NCBI GenBank assembly: GCA_000828075.3
Contig: JXCB02000027.1
Coordinates: forward strand, 48,897-112,896
Length of the DNA: 64,000 nucleotides
Reading direction: 5' to 3'
Source of the DNA: Tolypothrix campylonemoides VB511288
GTDB lineage: Bacteria > Cyanobacteriota > Cyanobacteriia > Cyanobacteriales > Nostocaceae
The position numbers and the translations under genes are program-made. How positions within the stretch are numbered: the first letter of the stretch is position 1; each line of letters opens with the position of its first letter. Under the pieces are notes generated by a model. That model searched no databases and was not told where the DNA came from. It was given only the letters and a program-made list of their open reading frames with translations. This document shows positions 8,943 through 18,814 of the stretch, piece after piece.

Positions 8943-10301
8943 ATGGGTTTTTCACGAAGACGTTTTTTTGCTCTTGCAGGCACGACTGCTGCAACTCTTG
9001 TTGTTGGAGATGCTTTGAAGGGTCTTTATGCTAGAGCGCAAGGGACAGCGATAACAACTGATGCATATGGTCCTCTCATCCCTGACCCCAATGGCTTGTT
9101 AGATTTACCACGCGGATTTCAATATCGAGCATTTTCCCGTACAAACGATTTAATGAGTGATGGTAACCCTGTACCTGGTGGTCATGATGGGATGGCTACT
9201 TTCGCTGGACCAAATCGCACCACCATCTTAGTTCGCAACCACGAACTTAGTCCAAACTCCACAACACAAGTTCTAGGCAATAAGTATGACGAGCTCTGTA
9301 AAGGTGGCACAACAACATTAATCGTTGGTCCAGATCGCAAACTCATTAGAGATTATGCTTCTCTAGCAGGAACCTACCGTAACTGTGCTGGTGGTCCAAC
9401 TCCTTGGGGGTCATGGATTAGTTGTGAAGAAAACACCTCTACTCCAGAGACGACTCCTGAGACGATACAACAGCCAGCAAATTCTGGTATCTTCGTACCC
9501 AATCCAAACAAAGTTTTAAAGCGCCACGGTTATAATTTTGAAGTTCCAGCACTTCGTAGACCTAAAAACGGTACTGTTGATCCTGTACCTTTAGTAGAAA
9601 TGGGTCGGTTTAACCACGAAGCTGTTGCCATAGACCCCAGAACAGGAATTGTCTATGAGACAGAAGACCAGGGAGATAGCCTTTTCTATCGCTTCATCCC
9701 CAATCAACCAGGTAATTTACAGGCAGGTGGTATCCTTGAGGCTCTTGTAATTAAGGGTATGCCTAAAGTAAATACCAAAACCAATTTTCCTGTAGGCGAA
9801 CCAAAGCAGGTAGAGTGGGTTCGCATTGAAGATTACGATCCTGAAAAAGACACTGTGCGGACAGAAGGTTTTGCCAAGGGAGCCGCACAATTTGCTCGCG
9901 GCGAGGGAATATGGTACGGCAATGGAGAGTTTTACTTCTGTGCTACAAGTGGCGGCGCTAACAGTGGTGGTCAGGTTTGGCGTTACATTCCTGGCAGAAA
10001 TGCTCAAGAAGGTGGCACTATTGAACTCTTTGTCGAGCCAAACGATAAAAGCATATTAGATATGCCTGATAACATCGTCGTTGCTCCTTTTGGGGATCTC
10101 ATCCTTTGTGAAGATGGTGATGACGATCAGTTTGTTGTCGGGGTGACTCCTAAAGGGGAACTCTACAAATTTGCTCGTAACGCCATTAACGACAGAGAGT
10201 TTGCTGGTGCTTGTTTCTCTCCAGATGGTCAAACTTTGTTCGTGAACATCCAAACCCCTGGAATCACTTTTGCTATCTGGGGACCTTGGAATAAGGCTTG
10301 A
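8943..10301 (+). CDS. Tat-exported PhoX-like phosphatase (DUF839 family)
   Basis: PhoX enzymes are calcium/iron-dependent alkaline phosphatases that release phosphate from organic esters outside the cytoplasm. The 452 residues begin with a twin-arginine signal: SRRRFFALAG followed by a hydrophobic segment and an ARAQ cleavage-like site near residues 30-34. The body has the family's hallmarks: GGHDGMATFAG, NHELS, GGPTPWGSWISCEEN (metal and phosphate region), GRFNHEAVAIDP, YETEDQGDSLFYRF and CFSPDGQTLFVNIQTPG. The start ATG is preceded by a strong purine-rich ribosome-binding site. Many DUF839 members lack proven substrates, so 'phosphatase' rests on family membership. Phosphate-starvation control is expected but no convincing Pho box was found. 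Confidence 0.85.
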   Translation: MGFSRRRFFALAGTTAATLVVGDALKGLYARAQGTAITTDAYGPLIPDPNGLLDLPRGFQYRAFSRTNDLMSDGNPVPGGHDGMATFAGPNRTTILVRNHELSPNSTTQVLGNKYDELCKGGTTTLIVGPDRKLIRDYASLAGTYRNCAGGPTPWGSWISCEENTSTPETTPETIQQPANSGIFVPNPNKVLKRHGYNFEVPALRRPKNGTVDPVPLVEMGRFNHEAVAIDPRTGIVYETEDQGDSLFYRFIPNQPGNLQAGGILEALVIKGMPKVNTKTNFPVGEPKQVEWVRIEDYDPEKDTVRTEGFAKGAAQFARGEGIWYGNGEFYFCATSGGANSGGQVWRYIPGRNAQEGGTIELFVEPNDKSILDMPDNIVVAPFGDLILCEDGDDDQFVVGVTPKGELYKFARNAINDREFAGACFSPDGQTLFVNIQTPGITFAIWGPWNKA

Positions 10302-10304
10302 TGT

Positions 10305-10415
10305 TTCGCGCCAAGACGCAGAGGCGCAAAGCAATTCTTAGCGTCTTTGCGACGCCAGTCGCCTGCGGAGGGAAACCCTCCTGCAGCGCTGGCTCGCCTT
10401 TGCGCGAAATTATGC
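10305..10415. repeat. GC-rich interspersed palindromic repeat
   Basis: A compact GC-rich block follows the phosphatase stop: matching ends (cgcgccaagacgc ... ctttgcgcgaa) enclose the phrase ggagggaaaccctcc. Related phrases (ggagggtttccc, ggcgactggcg) occur near 46.6 kb and inside 60.0-60.3 kb, so this is a dispersed family. Confidence 0.7.
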
Positions 10416-10610
10416 TGGTACCGCTTCTACCATAGGGAATATACGGTGTTTTGCCAAAAGTTTCCTAAAAATTCTGGAATGCCGTCATCACGATTTGTAT
10501 CCATAACTGTTTTTATCTAGCTAAAATACAACGCTACCCAATGGAACATTGGACTGTTGGGGCAGAGTTGTTGTGTATTAATCTCTGCCAAAAATAAAAA
10601 TTTAACAGTT

Positions 10611-12272
10611 ATGGCAGCATTGAAAGCTTCTCCTCAAGTCAATTTCCCAAGCTTTTTTCGCAATCTTGACCCCATATCTAAATTCATCTTTATCTGCTTA
10701 GGGTTTGCTAGCGTAAGCTTAGTTGCACTAACCACTTGGAGGGTTGTTGGTTATTTGACAGCACCTCACTTGACTCTTGCAGCAGGGGATCCGGAAGGAG
10801 AAAGCTATATTATCAGCGAAGCGATTCAAAAGGTTGTTGAACGCAGGTCGAATATTAACATTACAGTCATACCTACTGGGGGTACAGCAGACAGCCTGAA
10901 AAAATTGGAAGAAGGTAGTGTAGAGTTAGCAGCAGCTCAAGCAGACGTTGCTTCTGAGCAAATGGATGTATCAACTCATCACGAGGAATCATCAAAGCCA
11001 GAAGGATCACACGCCTCGCTTAGAACCATAGCTGTCTTGTATAAAGATTTGTTCCAGTTAGTTGTGAGAGACCCTAATATTAAGCAATTCTCTCAACTCA
11101 AGGGAAAGACAGTTGCTTTACCTATTAAGGGCGGGCAATATAAGTCTTTTGAAAAAGTAGCACGGCATTACGGTTTACTCAAAGAAGACAAAAACATACT
11201 AGATATTAAAGTTACAGGTTTAAATCAGAGTCAAGACTACGACGATAAGCAAGCGGAAGAAGATTTTAAATTTCAAAGAGCAGATGCTTTGTTTCGTGTC
11301 CGCGCTATAGGTAACCAAGGTATCTCTACACTTGTTAAAGAGTACGGTGGAAGATTGGTGCCTATTCAACAGGCGAAAGCAATGAAAATTCAACATCCTG
11401 CTTTTGAAAGTACTGAAATTCCTCAAGGAGCATACAAAGGCAATGTCGCCGTACCTGACGAAGACTTACCAACAGTCGCAGTTTCAAGAATTTTAGTAGC
11501 AAGAGATACAGTAGATAAAAGTATTATCCAAGAAATAACTCGCGTCATATTCGAGCACCGCCAAGAAATAGCATTGGCTATTTCTCAAAAGCATTCTGAG
11601 GTTAAACCTTTGATTGCTAGTATTGACCGTCCAAGCGATACAGGTGGTAGTATCCCTCCGATTCATCCAGGTGCAGTTGCTTTTTATGAACGAGATAAAC
11701 CCTCTTTTGTGCAAGAAAATGCAGATTTTTTGGCTTTAATTTTAACAGTTATCCTACTAGCATTTTCCTGGGTTCGGCAAGTGAAGCTTTGGATGGAAAG
11801 TAGTAGAAAGAATGAGGCTGATGAATATATTGCTAGAGCTATTAATTTAATGAACGCTAGTCAAGGCAACCTTGAGGATAGGCAAAAGCAACTCGATGAT
11901 GTTTTTAGAAAAGCCGCCGATTCTCTCATTTATGAGAAAATTTCCCAGGAGTCATTCCGAACTTTTAACGAAGCTTACAAAACGACTCGGGAAGCGATTG
12001 AGCGTGAAGGACAACTCGCTCAGCAACAAATAGAACACAAGCAAAGAGAAGTTTCTGCAATCTATATCAAGGCTGTTGTTGAACTGCTGCGCGATAGCAA
12101 GCAAACTAAGGATTTACTTCAACAAAAAATAGATAAAATTCTTAAAGAAGTAGCAGAAAAATTGATGGCAGAAGAAATTTCTCAAGAATCATTCCGAACT
12201 TTTATTGAAGCTTACAAAACTACAAGAGATGCTATTGAACGTCAACCCCCGTTTGGGGGAATTCAAAATTAA
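10611..12272 (+). CDS. membrane-anchored TAXI-type solute-binding protein with cytoplasmic coiled-coil repeats
   Basis: A first membrane helix (residues about 20-45) precedes a periplasmic binding domain of the TAXI/NMT1 type: LTLAAGDPEGESYIISEAI, VIPTGGTADSLKKLEEGSVE, LAAAQADVA and LKGKTVALPIKGGQYKSFEK. A second membrane helix (about 372-392, LALILTVILLAFSWV) leads to a charged, helical cytoplasmic tail. That tail contains a duplicated segment (ISQESFRTFNEAYKTTREAI and ISQESFRTFIEAYKTTRDAI). TAXI proteins usually deliver ligands such as glutamate to TRAP permeases, but no permease gene is nearby. With two membrane spans and a cytoplasmic coiled coil, it looks more like a sensor. ATG at 10611 was chosen over an upstream TTG. 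The ligand is unknown. Confidence 0.8.
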   Translation: MAALKASPQVNFPSFFRNLDPISKFIFICLGFASVSLVALTTWRVVGYLTAPHLTLAAGDPEGESYIISEAIQKVVERRSNINITVIPTGGTADSLKKLEEGSVELAAAQADVASEQMDVSTHHEESSKPEGSHASLRTIAVLYKDLFQLVVRDPNIKQFSQLKGKTVALPIKGGQYKSFEKVARHYGLLKEDKNILDIKVTGLNQSQDYDDKQAEEDFKFQRADALFRVRAIGNQGISTLVKEYGGRLVPIQQAKAMKIQHPAFESTEIPQGAYKGNVAVPDEDLPTVAVSRILVARDTVDKSIIQEITRVIFEHRQEIALAISQKHSEVKPLIASIDRPSDTGGSIPPIHPGAVAFYERDKPSFVQENADFLALILTVILLAFSWVRQVKLWMESSRKNEADEYIARAINLMNASQGNLEDRQKQLDDVFRKAADSLIYEKISQESFRTFNEAYKTTREAIEREGQLAQQQIEHKQREVSAIYIKAVVELLRDSKQTKDLLQQKIDKILKEVAEKLMAEEISQESFRTFIEAYKTTRDAIERQPPFGGIQN

Positions 12273-12367
12273 AAATTCAAAAAACATACAAAAAACATAA
12301 TTTTGAATTCTGTTCGCGTAGCGTGCCCGTAGGGCATATTTTGAATGCGTGAATTGAAGGAAAGCGA

Positions 12368-13597
12368 CTAAGCAGGTCCTACCGCTTCTATTGCTGCTTG
12401 CAAGGCGATCGCAACATGAGTCCAATGGGTTCCACCTTGGCAATAAACGATGTAAGGTTCGCGTAAAGGACCATCGGCGGAAAATTCCGAGGTACTCCCC
12501 TCAATAAAAGTCCCGCCAGCCATCACGACTTTACTTTCATAACCTGGCATTTCATCTGGAATGGGATCGAGGTAGGAACCGATGGGTGAATGCTGTTGAA
12601 TTGCCCGACAAAAGGCAATAAGTTTTTGAGCAGAACCCAGTTTAATTGCTTGAATGACATCCCGACGTGGAAGCAACGGTGCTGGATTGACTGGATAACC
12701 GAGTTTGTCAAATACATAACCAGTAAGGTGAGTCCCTTTCATCGCTTCTCCTACCATTTGCGGCGCGAGAAACAGCCCTTGGAACAGCAGGCGGTTTTGG
12801 TCAAAAGTCGCACCGCCATAACTACCAATTCCAGGCGCGGTGAGGCGACAAGCAGCAGCTTCTACCAAGTCAGCGCGACCGGCGACATAACCACCAGCAG
12901 TGACAATCGTACCACCAGGGTTTTTAATCAATGACCCCGCGATTAAATCAGCGCCAACGTGGGTGGGTTCTTGAGTTTCAATAAATTCGCCGTAGCAGTT
13001 ATCGACAAAGCAGATAGTGTTGGGATTTTGCTGTTTGACCAAGTGGATAATTTTTTCAATTTCCGCTATAGATAGGCTAGGACGCCAAAAATAGCCACAG
13101 GAACGCTGAATGAGTACTAAACGAGTTTTTTCCTCCACCGCATGGCTTAAAGCTTGCCAATTTATGGTTCCTTCTGGAGTAAGATCTAATTGTCGGTAAT
13201 GAATGTCAAACTCATTTAGTGAGCCTTGATTTTGACCTCGTAATCCAATAACTTCTTCAAGGGTATCGTAGGGTGCGCCTACCACCGCTAGCATTTCATC
13301 ACCAGGACGGAGAACACCAAATAAAGCACAAGCGATCGCGTGGGTTCCGGAAACAAACTGCACTCGTACAGCAGCCGCCTCAGCGCCCACCACCTCCGCA
13401 AAAAGTTTATCTAAAGTTTCTCGCCCTAAGTCGTCGTGTCCGTATCCTGTAACACCCGTAAAATGGTGTGCGCCGACTCTTTGATGGCGAAAGGCATTTA
13501 ACACTCGTTGAACATTTTGCTTGACCTGAGCGTCAATTCCAGAAAAAATCTGTAACAGTGCCTGTTCTGCTTCATGCATCTGCTCCAAGCTGTCCAT
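12368..13597 (-). CDS. PLP-dependent enzyme, methionine gamma-lyase-like 'aluminium resistance' family
   Basis: The protein is a fold-type I pyridoxal-phosphate enzyme of the Met_gamma_lyase (aluminium-resistance) family. Near the N terminus is FTGVTGYGHDDLGRETLD. VQFVSGTHAIACALFGVLRP forms the cofactor phosphate pocket and VDNCYGEFIE the PLP-stacking aspartate region. The Schiff-base lysine is expected in AGSLIKNPGGTI. ATG at 13597 is preceded by AAAGAGGAA at good spacing, so I prefer it to a GTG 15 bases upstream. The physiological substrate is not established; the family name derives from metal-tolerance phenotypes in other bacteria. It is transcribed divergently from desC, with about 85 bases between them. 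Confidence 0.87.
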   Translation of the reverse strand: MDSLEQMHEAEQALLQIFSGIDAQVKQNVQRVLNAFRHQRVGAHHFTGVTGYGHDDLGRETLDKLFAEVVGAEAAAVRVQFVSGTHAIACALFGVLRPGDEMLAVVGAPYDTLEEVIGLRGQNQGSLNEFDIHYRQLDLTPEGTINWQALSHAVEEKTRLVLIQRSCGYFWRPSLSIAEIEKIIHLVKQQNPNTICFVDNCYGEFIETQEPTHVGADLIAGSLIKNPGGTIVTAGGYVAGRADLVEAAACRLTAPGIGSYGGATFDQNRLLFQGLFLAPQMVGEAMKGTHLTGYVFDKLGYPVNPAPLLPRRDVIQAIKLGSAQKLIAFCRAIQQHSPIGSYLDPIPDEMPGYESKVVMAGGTFIEGSTSEFSADGPLREPYIVYCQGGTHWTHVAIALQAAIEAVGPA

Positions 13598-13681
13598 TAG
13601 TTCCTCTTTCACAAAAACTTAAGATTTGCGGATTTTTAAATCGCGCAGATTAGTCTGAACAATTCCTATTCAGGTTACTGC

Positions 13682-14497
13682 ATGACAATTGCTACATCAA
13701 CCAAACCCCAATTTAATTGGTTTCACATCGCATTTTTCGTTCCTTTGCACATCGGCGCTTTGTTGGCTTTGTTTCCAGCGTTTTTTAGCTGGAAAGCAGT
13801 CGGCGTCTGCTTGTTGCTTTACTGGGTAACTGGTGGCTTGGGTATTACCCTAGGTTTTCACCGCCTTGTCACCCACCGCAGTTTTCAAACTCCCAAGTGG
13901 CTAGAATATTTTCTCGTTTTTTGCGGAACACTCGCCTGCCAAGGAGGACCAATCGATTGGATAGGAATGCATCGGATACACCATTTGCATTCTGATCAAG
14001 AGTTAGATCCCCATGATTCTAACCAGGGCTTTTGGTGGAGTCACATGGGTTGGATGCTTCATCATTCACCTGCTTTCGCGGAAGTTCCTCGCTTTACTAA
14101 AGACATTGCCGACGACCCAGTTTATCAGTTTTTGCAGAAAAATATGGTTTTCATCCAGGTCGCCCTGGGTGTAGTACTGTTGTTGCTGGGTGGCTGGTCT
14201 TTTGTAGTATGGGGAATTTTTGTTCGCTTGATATTTGTGTGGCATTGCACCTGGTTTGTCAACAGTGCTACTCATAAATTCGGTTATCGGACTTATGAAT
14301 CAGGCGATCGCTCTACAAACTGCTGGTGGGTGGCGTTACTCACCTATGGTGAAGGCTGGCACAATAATCACCATGCCTTTCAGTACTCAGCTCGTCACGG
14401 GTTAAAATGGTGGGAATTTGACCTCACTTGGATCACCATTCAATTGCTACAAGTACTTGGTCTGGCTACGAATGTGAAGCTTGCACCAGAAAAGTAG
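13682..14497 (+). CDS. desC: acyl-lipid delta-9 desaturase
   Basis: DesC introduces the first double bond (delta-9) into stearoyl chains on membrane glycerolipids, using ferredoxin and a di-iron centre. Its 271 residues carry the three histidine boxes of the delta-9 class: HRLVTH near residue 60, HRIHH (in IGMHRIHHLHSD) near 97, and HNNHH (in GEGWHNNHHAFQ) near 230. Four hydrophobic spans fit the usual topology. desA and desB follow on the same strand, the classic order of cyanobacteria that make trienoic C18 acids. The 260-base gap with a terminator-like hairpin suggests desC and desA can be transcribed separately. Confidence 0.95.
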   Translation: MTIATSTKPQFNWFHIAFFVPLHIGALLALFPAFFSWKAVGVCLLLYWVTGGLGITLGFHRLVTHRSFQTPKWLEYFLVFCGTLACQGGPIDWIGMHRIHHLHSDQELDPHDSNQGFWWSHMGWMLHHSPAFAEVPRFTKDIADDPVYQFLQKNMVFIQVALGVVLLLLGGWSFVVWGIFVRLIFVWHCTWFVNSATHKFGYRTYESGDRSTNCWWVALLTYGEGWHNNHHAFQYSARHGLKWWEFDLTWITIQLLQVLGLATNVKLAPEK

Positions 14498-14593
14498 TAA
14501 GCGGTCAGTAGTTAGCAATCTTTATCTTATCCAATTTTCAATGTAAAAGCCCGGAGGGCAGCTTTCCAAAGGGTATTTTCAATTGCTTACTCT

Positions 14594-14640
14594 CCCCCGC
14601 AGCTTCTGGACTACTGCTTAAGCATTAGCGGGGGTTTATT
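14594..14640 (+). terminator. hairpin CCCCCGC/GCGGGGG with T-rich tail after desC
   Basis: A 7-bp GC stem (14594-14600 with 14628-14634) encloses a long loop and is followed by tttatt. A terminator between desC and desA is plausible, though the loop is large. Confidence 0.5.
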
Positions 14641-14757
14641 GCGGGTGCGCTGAGCTGCATTACATTGCTATAATCCAAAACGCGAATGTTACAAAACTTT
14701 GCGACACCCACTTATTTAGTGATTTGGTAGTGAGGTTTGTTGTCTTTTCAGGTATTC

Positions 14758-15810
14758 ATGACTACATCAACAATCAACAGCAACAAGTCAGATTATGACT
14801 TTGGCAACTCGGACTTTAAGCTAAAAGATATTATCAAAAGCCTGCCAAAAGAATGTTTTGAGCAGGATCGCCGCAAAGCTTGGACAAAAGTAGTACTCAG
14901 TGTCTTGATGGTTTGCCTGGGCTATGTGAGCTTGACAATAGCTCCTTGGTTTCTCCTACCCTTGGCATGGATTTTTACTGGCACTGCTTTGACCGGTTTT
15001 TTTGTCATCGGACATGATTGCGCTCATCGTTCATTTGCCAAACGTCGCTGGGTAAACGATTTGGTAGGGCATTTGATGATGATGCCGTTGATTTATCCGT
15101 TCCACAGTTGGCGCATTCAGCACAATTATCACCACTCTCACACTAATAAGCTGCATGAGGACAACGCTTGGCATCCAATCACCACAGAACTTTTTGAAAG
15201 CAGTGGAAAAATCCCGCAGTGGGGCTTCGAGCTGTTTCTGCGCTATAAATTCTGGTGGATAGGCTCAATCGTTCATTGTGGAATTTTGCACTTTGATTGG
15301 TCTAGGTTCCGAGAAAAAGACCAACCCAACGTGAAGTTTTCTGTAGCTGTGGTTGTTCTATTTGCTGCGATCGCTTTCCCAATTCTCATCGCCACAACAG
15401 GAATTTGGGGATTCGTGAAATTTTGGCTACTTCCGTGGCTGGTTTACCATTTTTGGATGAGTACCTTTACCTTGGTTCATCATACCGCTCCAGACGTTCC
15501 TTTTGTGGCAGAATCCAAGTGGAACCAGGCTCTAGCCCAGCTATATGGCACGGTTCACTGCGATTACCCCCGTTGGGTAGAAATCTTTTGCCACGATATT
15601 AATGTCCACGTTCCCCATCACATTTCCACTGCCATTCCTTCTTATAATTTGCGGATGGCTTATGGCAGTATCAAAGAAAATTGGGGAGCGTATCTGCATG
15701 ATGAATGTCGGTTTTCTTGGTCTTTAATGAAGCAAATTACAGATCACTGTCACCTGTACAGAACCGATAGTGGCTATCAGTCTTTTAAAGACTATTACGC
15801 AGGGCGATAA
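14758..15810 (+). CDS. desA: acyl-lipid delta-12 desaturase
   Basis: DesA converts oleoyl to linoleoyl chains on membrane lipids, important for chilling tolerance and photosystem II repair. The protein is 350 residues from the ATG at 14758, preferred over an upstream TTG because it gives the normal N-terminal length. Histidine boxes are HDCAH ([13 protein letters not shown]), HNYHH ([13 protein letters not shown]) and HVPHH ([13 protein letters not shown]). The opening [17 protein letters not shown] is typical of DesA. It lies between desC and desB on the same strand. In cyanobacteria desA is commonly cold-induced; no specific element could be assigned here. Confidence 0.95.
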   Translation: MTTSTINSNKSDYDFGNSDFKLKDIIKSLPKECFEQDRRKAWTKVVLSVLMVCLGYVSLTIAPWFLLPLAWIFTGTALTGFFVIGHDCAHRSFAKRRWVNDLVGHLMMMPLIYPFHSWRIQHNYHHSHTNKLHEDNAWHPITTELFESSGKIPQWGFELFLRYKFWWIGSIVHCGILHFDWSRFREKDQPNVKFSVAVVVLFAAIAFPILIATTGIWGFVKFWLLPWLVYHFWMSTFTLVHHTAPDVPFVAESKWNQALAQLYGTVHCDYPRWVEIFCHDINVHVPHHISTAIPSYNLRMAYGSIKENWGAYLHDECRFSWSLMKQITDHCHLYRTDSGYQSFKDYYAGR

Positions 15811-16164
15811 GCTAATAGCTCATAGCTCTAAAAAATAGATTCTGGCAATTCTTAAACACAAGTATGGTTAAGGAAATTGCCAGATATTACTTTGGTGCTT
15901 TGCACTTGCACGCACTTAGGGATACCTAAACCTAAAGTAGTGCGATGCTCGGAACGCGAGTGCGTTCCGCAGGAAAGGAGCCGCCCTAAGAGGGCGAACG
16001 CGAGTGCGTGCCATGCAGGGCATTGGCGCAAAGCGCCCGCTTTACAGCAATGGGCGAACGCGAGTGCGTGCCCGCTTTCCCTCAGCTCCGCCGAAGGCGA
16101 TCGCAGAGTTAGATTACCTTGCCTAAAAACTTAACACCCACTTCAGATCCAGTCATACAATTAA
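15811..16164. repeat. desA-desB gap with GC-rich repeats
   Basis: Copies of 'gaacgcgagtgcgt' occur three times between about 15952 and 16070. They are separated by small palindromes (gccgccctaagagggcg; ggcattggcgcaaagcgcccg) and end near a HIP1-like gcgatcgc. This is interspersed-repeat DNA rather than a gene; an 85-codon open frame across it is a by-product. Confidence 0.7.
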
Positions 16165-17247
16165 GTGCAATCAAATACAATCGAATTAAATAATCCTCAT
16201 GACCCTGAATCATCTGAGGATAAGACCAAGCTGCCCTTCACGCTTCAAGATTTAAAAGCTGCAATCCCACCTGAATGCTTTCAGCCCAAAGTGGGAAAAT
16301 CACTATTCTACTTTTTTCGTGACATCCTGATTATCGGTCTGCTTTATGGAGTCGCTCATCATCTAAATTCTTGGTTTTTCTGGCCAATTTTCTGGGTAGT
16401 GCAAGGAACTATGTTTTGGGCTTTGTTTGTCGTTGGGCATGACTGTGGACACCAATCTTTTTCTAAGAAGAAATGGCTTAATGATTTGATTGGACATCTT
16501 TCCCACACACCAATACTTGTTCCTTACCACGGTTGGCGAATTAGCCATAGAACCCACCACAAAAATACTGGTAACATTGATAATGATGAAAGCTGGTTTC
16601 CGCCGACAGAATCACAGTATAAGCTGATGAATTGGGTGCAGAAGATAGGTCGAGATTACTTTTTTTTATTGGCTTATCCAGTGTATTTGTTTAAGCGTTC
16701 TCTTTATAAACAAGGCTCTCATTTTTTACCCAGCAGCCCACTTTTCAAACCTTCAGAAAAATGGGATGTCATCACCAGCACGACACTCTGGGCTTTAATG
16801 GTCGCTTTCCTAGGTTTTCTTACCTATGAATGGGGTTGGATGTGGTTGTTGAAATACTACGTTGGACCCTATCTTGTATTTGTCATTTGGTTAGACTTGG
16901 TAACGTTTTTACATCATACTGAGCCAGATATCCCCTGGTATCGTGGGGAAGATTGGACTTTCTTGAAAGGCGCTATTTCTAGCATTGACCGCGATTACGG
17001 TTTTATCAATCACATTCATCATGATATCGGTACTCATGTAGCTCACCACATATTTCTGAACATTCCTCACTACAATTTGCTGAAGGCAACTGAGGCGATT
17101 AAACCGATTATGGGTGATTATTTCCACAAATCTGATGAACCAATTTTGACGGCATTAAGGCGTTCGTGTAATAGCTGTCATTTTGTGCCAGATACCGGAG
17201 GTAAGGTATACTACACATCCCCCAAAAAATTAGCAAAAGACGAATAA
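16165..17247 (+). CDS. desB: acyl-lipid omega-3 (delta-15) desaturase
   Basis: DesB adds the omega-3 double bond, making alpha-linolenic chains from linoleic chains. The 360-residue protein has the omega-3 histidine boxes HDCGH (FVVGHDCGHQSFSKKKWLND), HRTHH (WRISHRTHHKNTGNIDNDES) and HVAHH (DIGTHVAHHIFLNIPHYN). The IDRDYGFINHIHHDIG block distinguishes DesB from DesA. The start is GTG at 16165, giving MQSNTIELNN as in related proteins. Together with desC and desA it would produce 18:1, 18:2 and 18:3 lipids, the 'group 2' pattern of Nostocales. An inverted repeat follows the stop. Confidence 0.95.
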   Translation: MQSNTIELNNPHDPESSEDKTKLPFTLQDLKAAIPPECFQPKVGKSLFYFFRDILIIGLLYGVAHHLNSWFFWPIFWVVQGTMFWALFVVGHDCGHQSFSKKKWLNDLIGHLSHTPILVPYHGWRISHRTHHKNTGNIDNDESWFPPTESQYKLMNWVQKIGRDYFFLLAYPVYLFKRSLYKQGSHFLPSSPLFKPSEKWDVITSTTLWALMVAFLGFLTYEWGWMWLLKYYVGPYLVFVIWLDLVTFLHHTEPDIPWYRGEDWTFLKGAISSIDRDYGFINHIHHDIGTHVAHHIFLNIPHYNLLKATEAIKPIMGDYFHKSDEPILTALRRSCNSCHFVPDTGGKVYYTSPKKLAKDE

Positions 17248-17254
17248 AAAATTA

Positions 17255-17293
17255 AGAGTGAGGAGTTAATGAAAATTCAAAACTCCTCACTCT
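17255..17293. terminator. 13-bp perfect inverted repeat downstream of desB
   Basis: AGAGTGAGGAGTT at 17255-17267 pairs perfectly with 17281-17293 across a 13-base loop, 8 bases after the desB stop. There is no long T-run, so it may end or stabilise the transcript. Confidence 0.5.
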
Positions 17294-17543
17294 CGTATAC
17301 ACGTGCTAAATAAAAGCGTTTGTACAACTCCTAACTTTGAACAAGAAAGAATTTAAGAGTCAAGAGCTAGAATTCAACATGAATTCTGTGGAACTGGCGG
17401 ATGAATAAATGGTGAAACACCACACCAAAATCGTTCGCGTAGCCTGTCCTCTGGACATAAATTTGCTGGTCAACGATTGGTTGTGGGTTTGAATCCCTTT
17501 CCCTAGGATTCTGAATTCTGACTTCTGTCTTCTGACTCCTTTT

Positions 17544-18812
17544 TCAAAACCGTCCGTTTCCCTGCACAATATGCTTGACAGTCGTCAGGCTTTCTAGGCT
17601 AATCAATCCGCGTCTATGACCTTTTTGATTAGACATTCCTAGAAATACTGACTCTCCTCGCGACGGGTTGCGGGAAAAACGCGGTGAAGCGTTGATGTAG
17701 CTAGAGGCGCTGTTCACTCCTAAGGCAAACTGCCGACTTTCCTGGTAAGATTCGGTGACAATGCAATCGGCATGACCACTGCTATACCGATTAATCCAGG
17801 AAATCGCAGCCTCTAGACTATCCACTAATTTAAAAGCGACTGTCTTGGTTAAATAAGCGCTTCCCCAGTCTCCTTCCTTAGCAAGCTGTAACTGAGGAAA
17901 GGCTTCTACCAGTTCGGCATCACCCTTAATTTCAAAGCCCTTTTCCTTTAAGCTATTCCACAATGTCGTTAACGATGATGGCAAGGCTTGTCGGTGGATC
18001 AGGACTTTTTCAATTGCGTTCACCGGATCTGGTTCGCTTTGATGGCTATCTATAATCAGCCACCGCACCATTTCTAAACTGCCATTTGGCGACCAGTAGA
18101 GATAACAGTTGCCTATAGCTGATTTGAGAACTGGGGAAGTGGAGTGGCGCACTACCTGCTGTATCAAGCTTGAACGTCCGTAGGGAATGACTAAATTCAA
18201 GCATTGGTCTTGTGTCACTATGTCCCGAATCGAAGTTCCATGTTCTTCTGTAATCAGCTGTAAACAACCTGCTGGTAAACCCACTTCAGTCACTGCACTC
18301 AGAAGTGCGTTAGCGATCGCTGCGTTAGAATGACTGGCTTCAGTACTCCCTTTAAGGATGAGACTGTTGCCGGTTTTGATGCACAACCCCGCTGCGATCG
18401 CTCCCAACTCTGGAAACGCCTCATAAATCAACGCAATCACACCCAAAGGCATTAACTGCGTATAAGTCTGAGAGTCATCTAGTTGATAGTCAGCGTGTCT
18501 GACTCGCCGCAGTGGATCTGATAATTCCCCCAGCCGTTGCAAAATGTCTACTGCCATCTCCAGCCGTTTTGGAGTCAACTTCAGCCAATCCAGAATTAAA
18601 TCTGGCACTGCCATTTCTCGACTTCCTTCTAGATCCAAGGTGTTTGCCTCTAGAATGTCGTCAAATGACCGTGTTATTGCCTCTGCCATAGCCAACACGG
18701 CGCGACTTCTGTCTGCTCCTTTTGTTGTTCCCAACTTGAGCGCAGCGTGATGCGCGCGTCTTGCGCTGGCAATTGGTTCTGGGTTTACATCAAAAGCATC
18801 CACTGTGCGCAT
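17544..18812 (-). CDS. proA: gamma-glutamyl phosphate reductase-like protein
   Basis: ProA reduces gamma-glutamyl phosphate with NADPH to glutamate semialdehyde, the second step of proline synthesis. The 422-residue protein has the aldehyde-dehydrogenase fold: LMPLGVIALIYEAFPELGAI (cofactor pocket), ILKGSTEASHSNAAI, and the catalytic-cysteine region SAIGNCYLYW. The C-terminal block GVNSASSYINASPRFS followed by RGESVFLGMSNQ is the family's anchor. Many cyanobacteria have two proA-like genes; residues here (for example CYLYW rather than the common CHVYVD) suggest the divergent paralogue. The ATG at 18812 lies 2 bases after the stop of the upstream membrane-protein gene, which implies translational coupling. 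Confidence 0.85.
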   Translation of the reverse strand: MRTVDAFDVNPEPIASARRAHHAALKLGTTKGADRSRAVLAMAEAITRSFDDILEANTLDLEGSREMAVPDLILDWLKLTPKRLEMAVDILQRLGELSDPLRRVRHADYQLDDSQTYTQLMPLGVIALIYEAFPELGAIAAGLCIKTGNSLILKGSTEASHSNAAIANALLSAVTEVGLPAGCLQLITEEHGTSIRDIVTQDQCLNLVIPYGRSSLIQQVVRHSTSPVLKSAIGNCYLYWSPNGSLEMVRWLIIDSHQSEPDPVNAIEKVLIHRQALPSSLTTLWNSLKEKGFEIKGDAELVEAFPQLQLAKEGDWGSAYLTKTVAFKLVDSLEAAISWINRYSSGHADCIVTESYQESRQFALGVNSASSYINASPRFSRNPSRGESVFLGMSNQKGHRRGLISLESLTTVKHIVQGNGRF

Positions 18813-18814
18813 CG

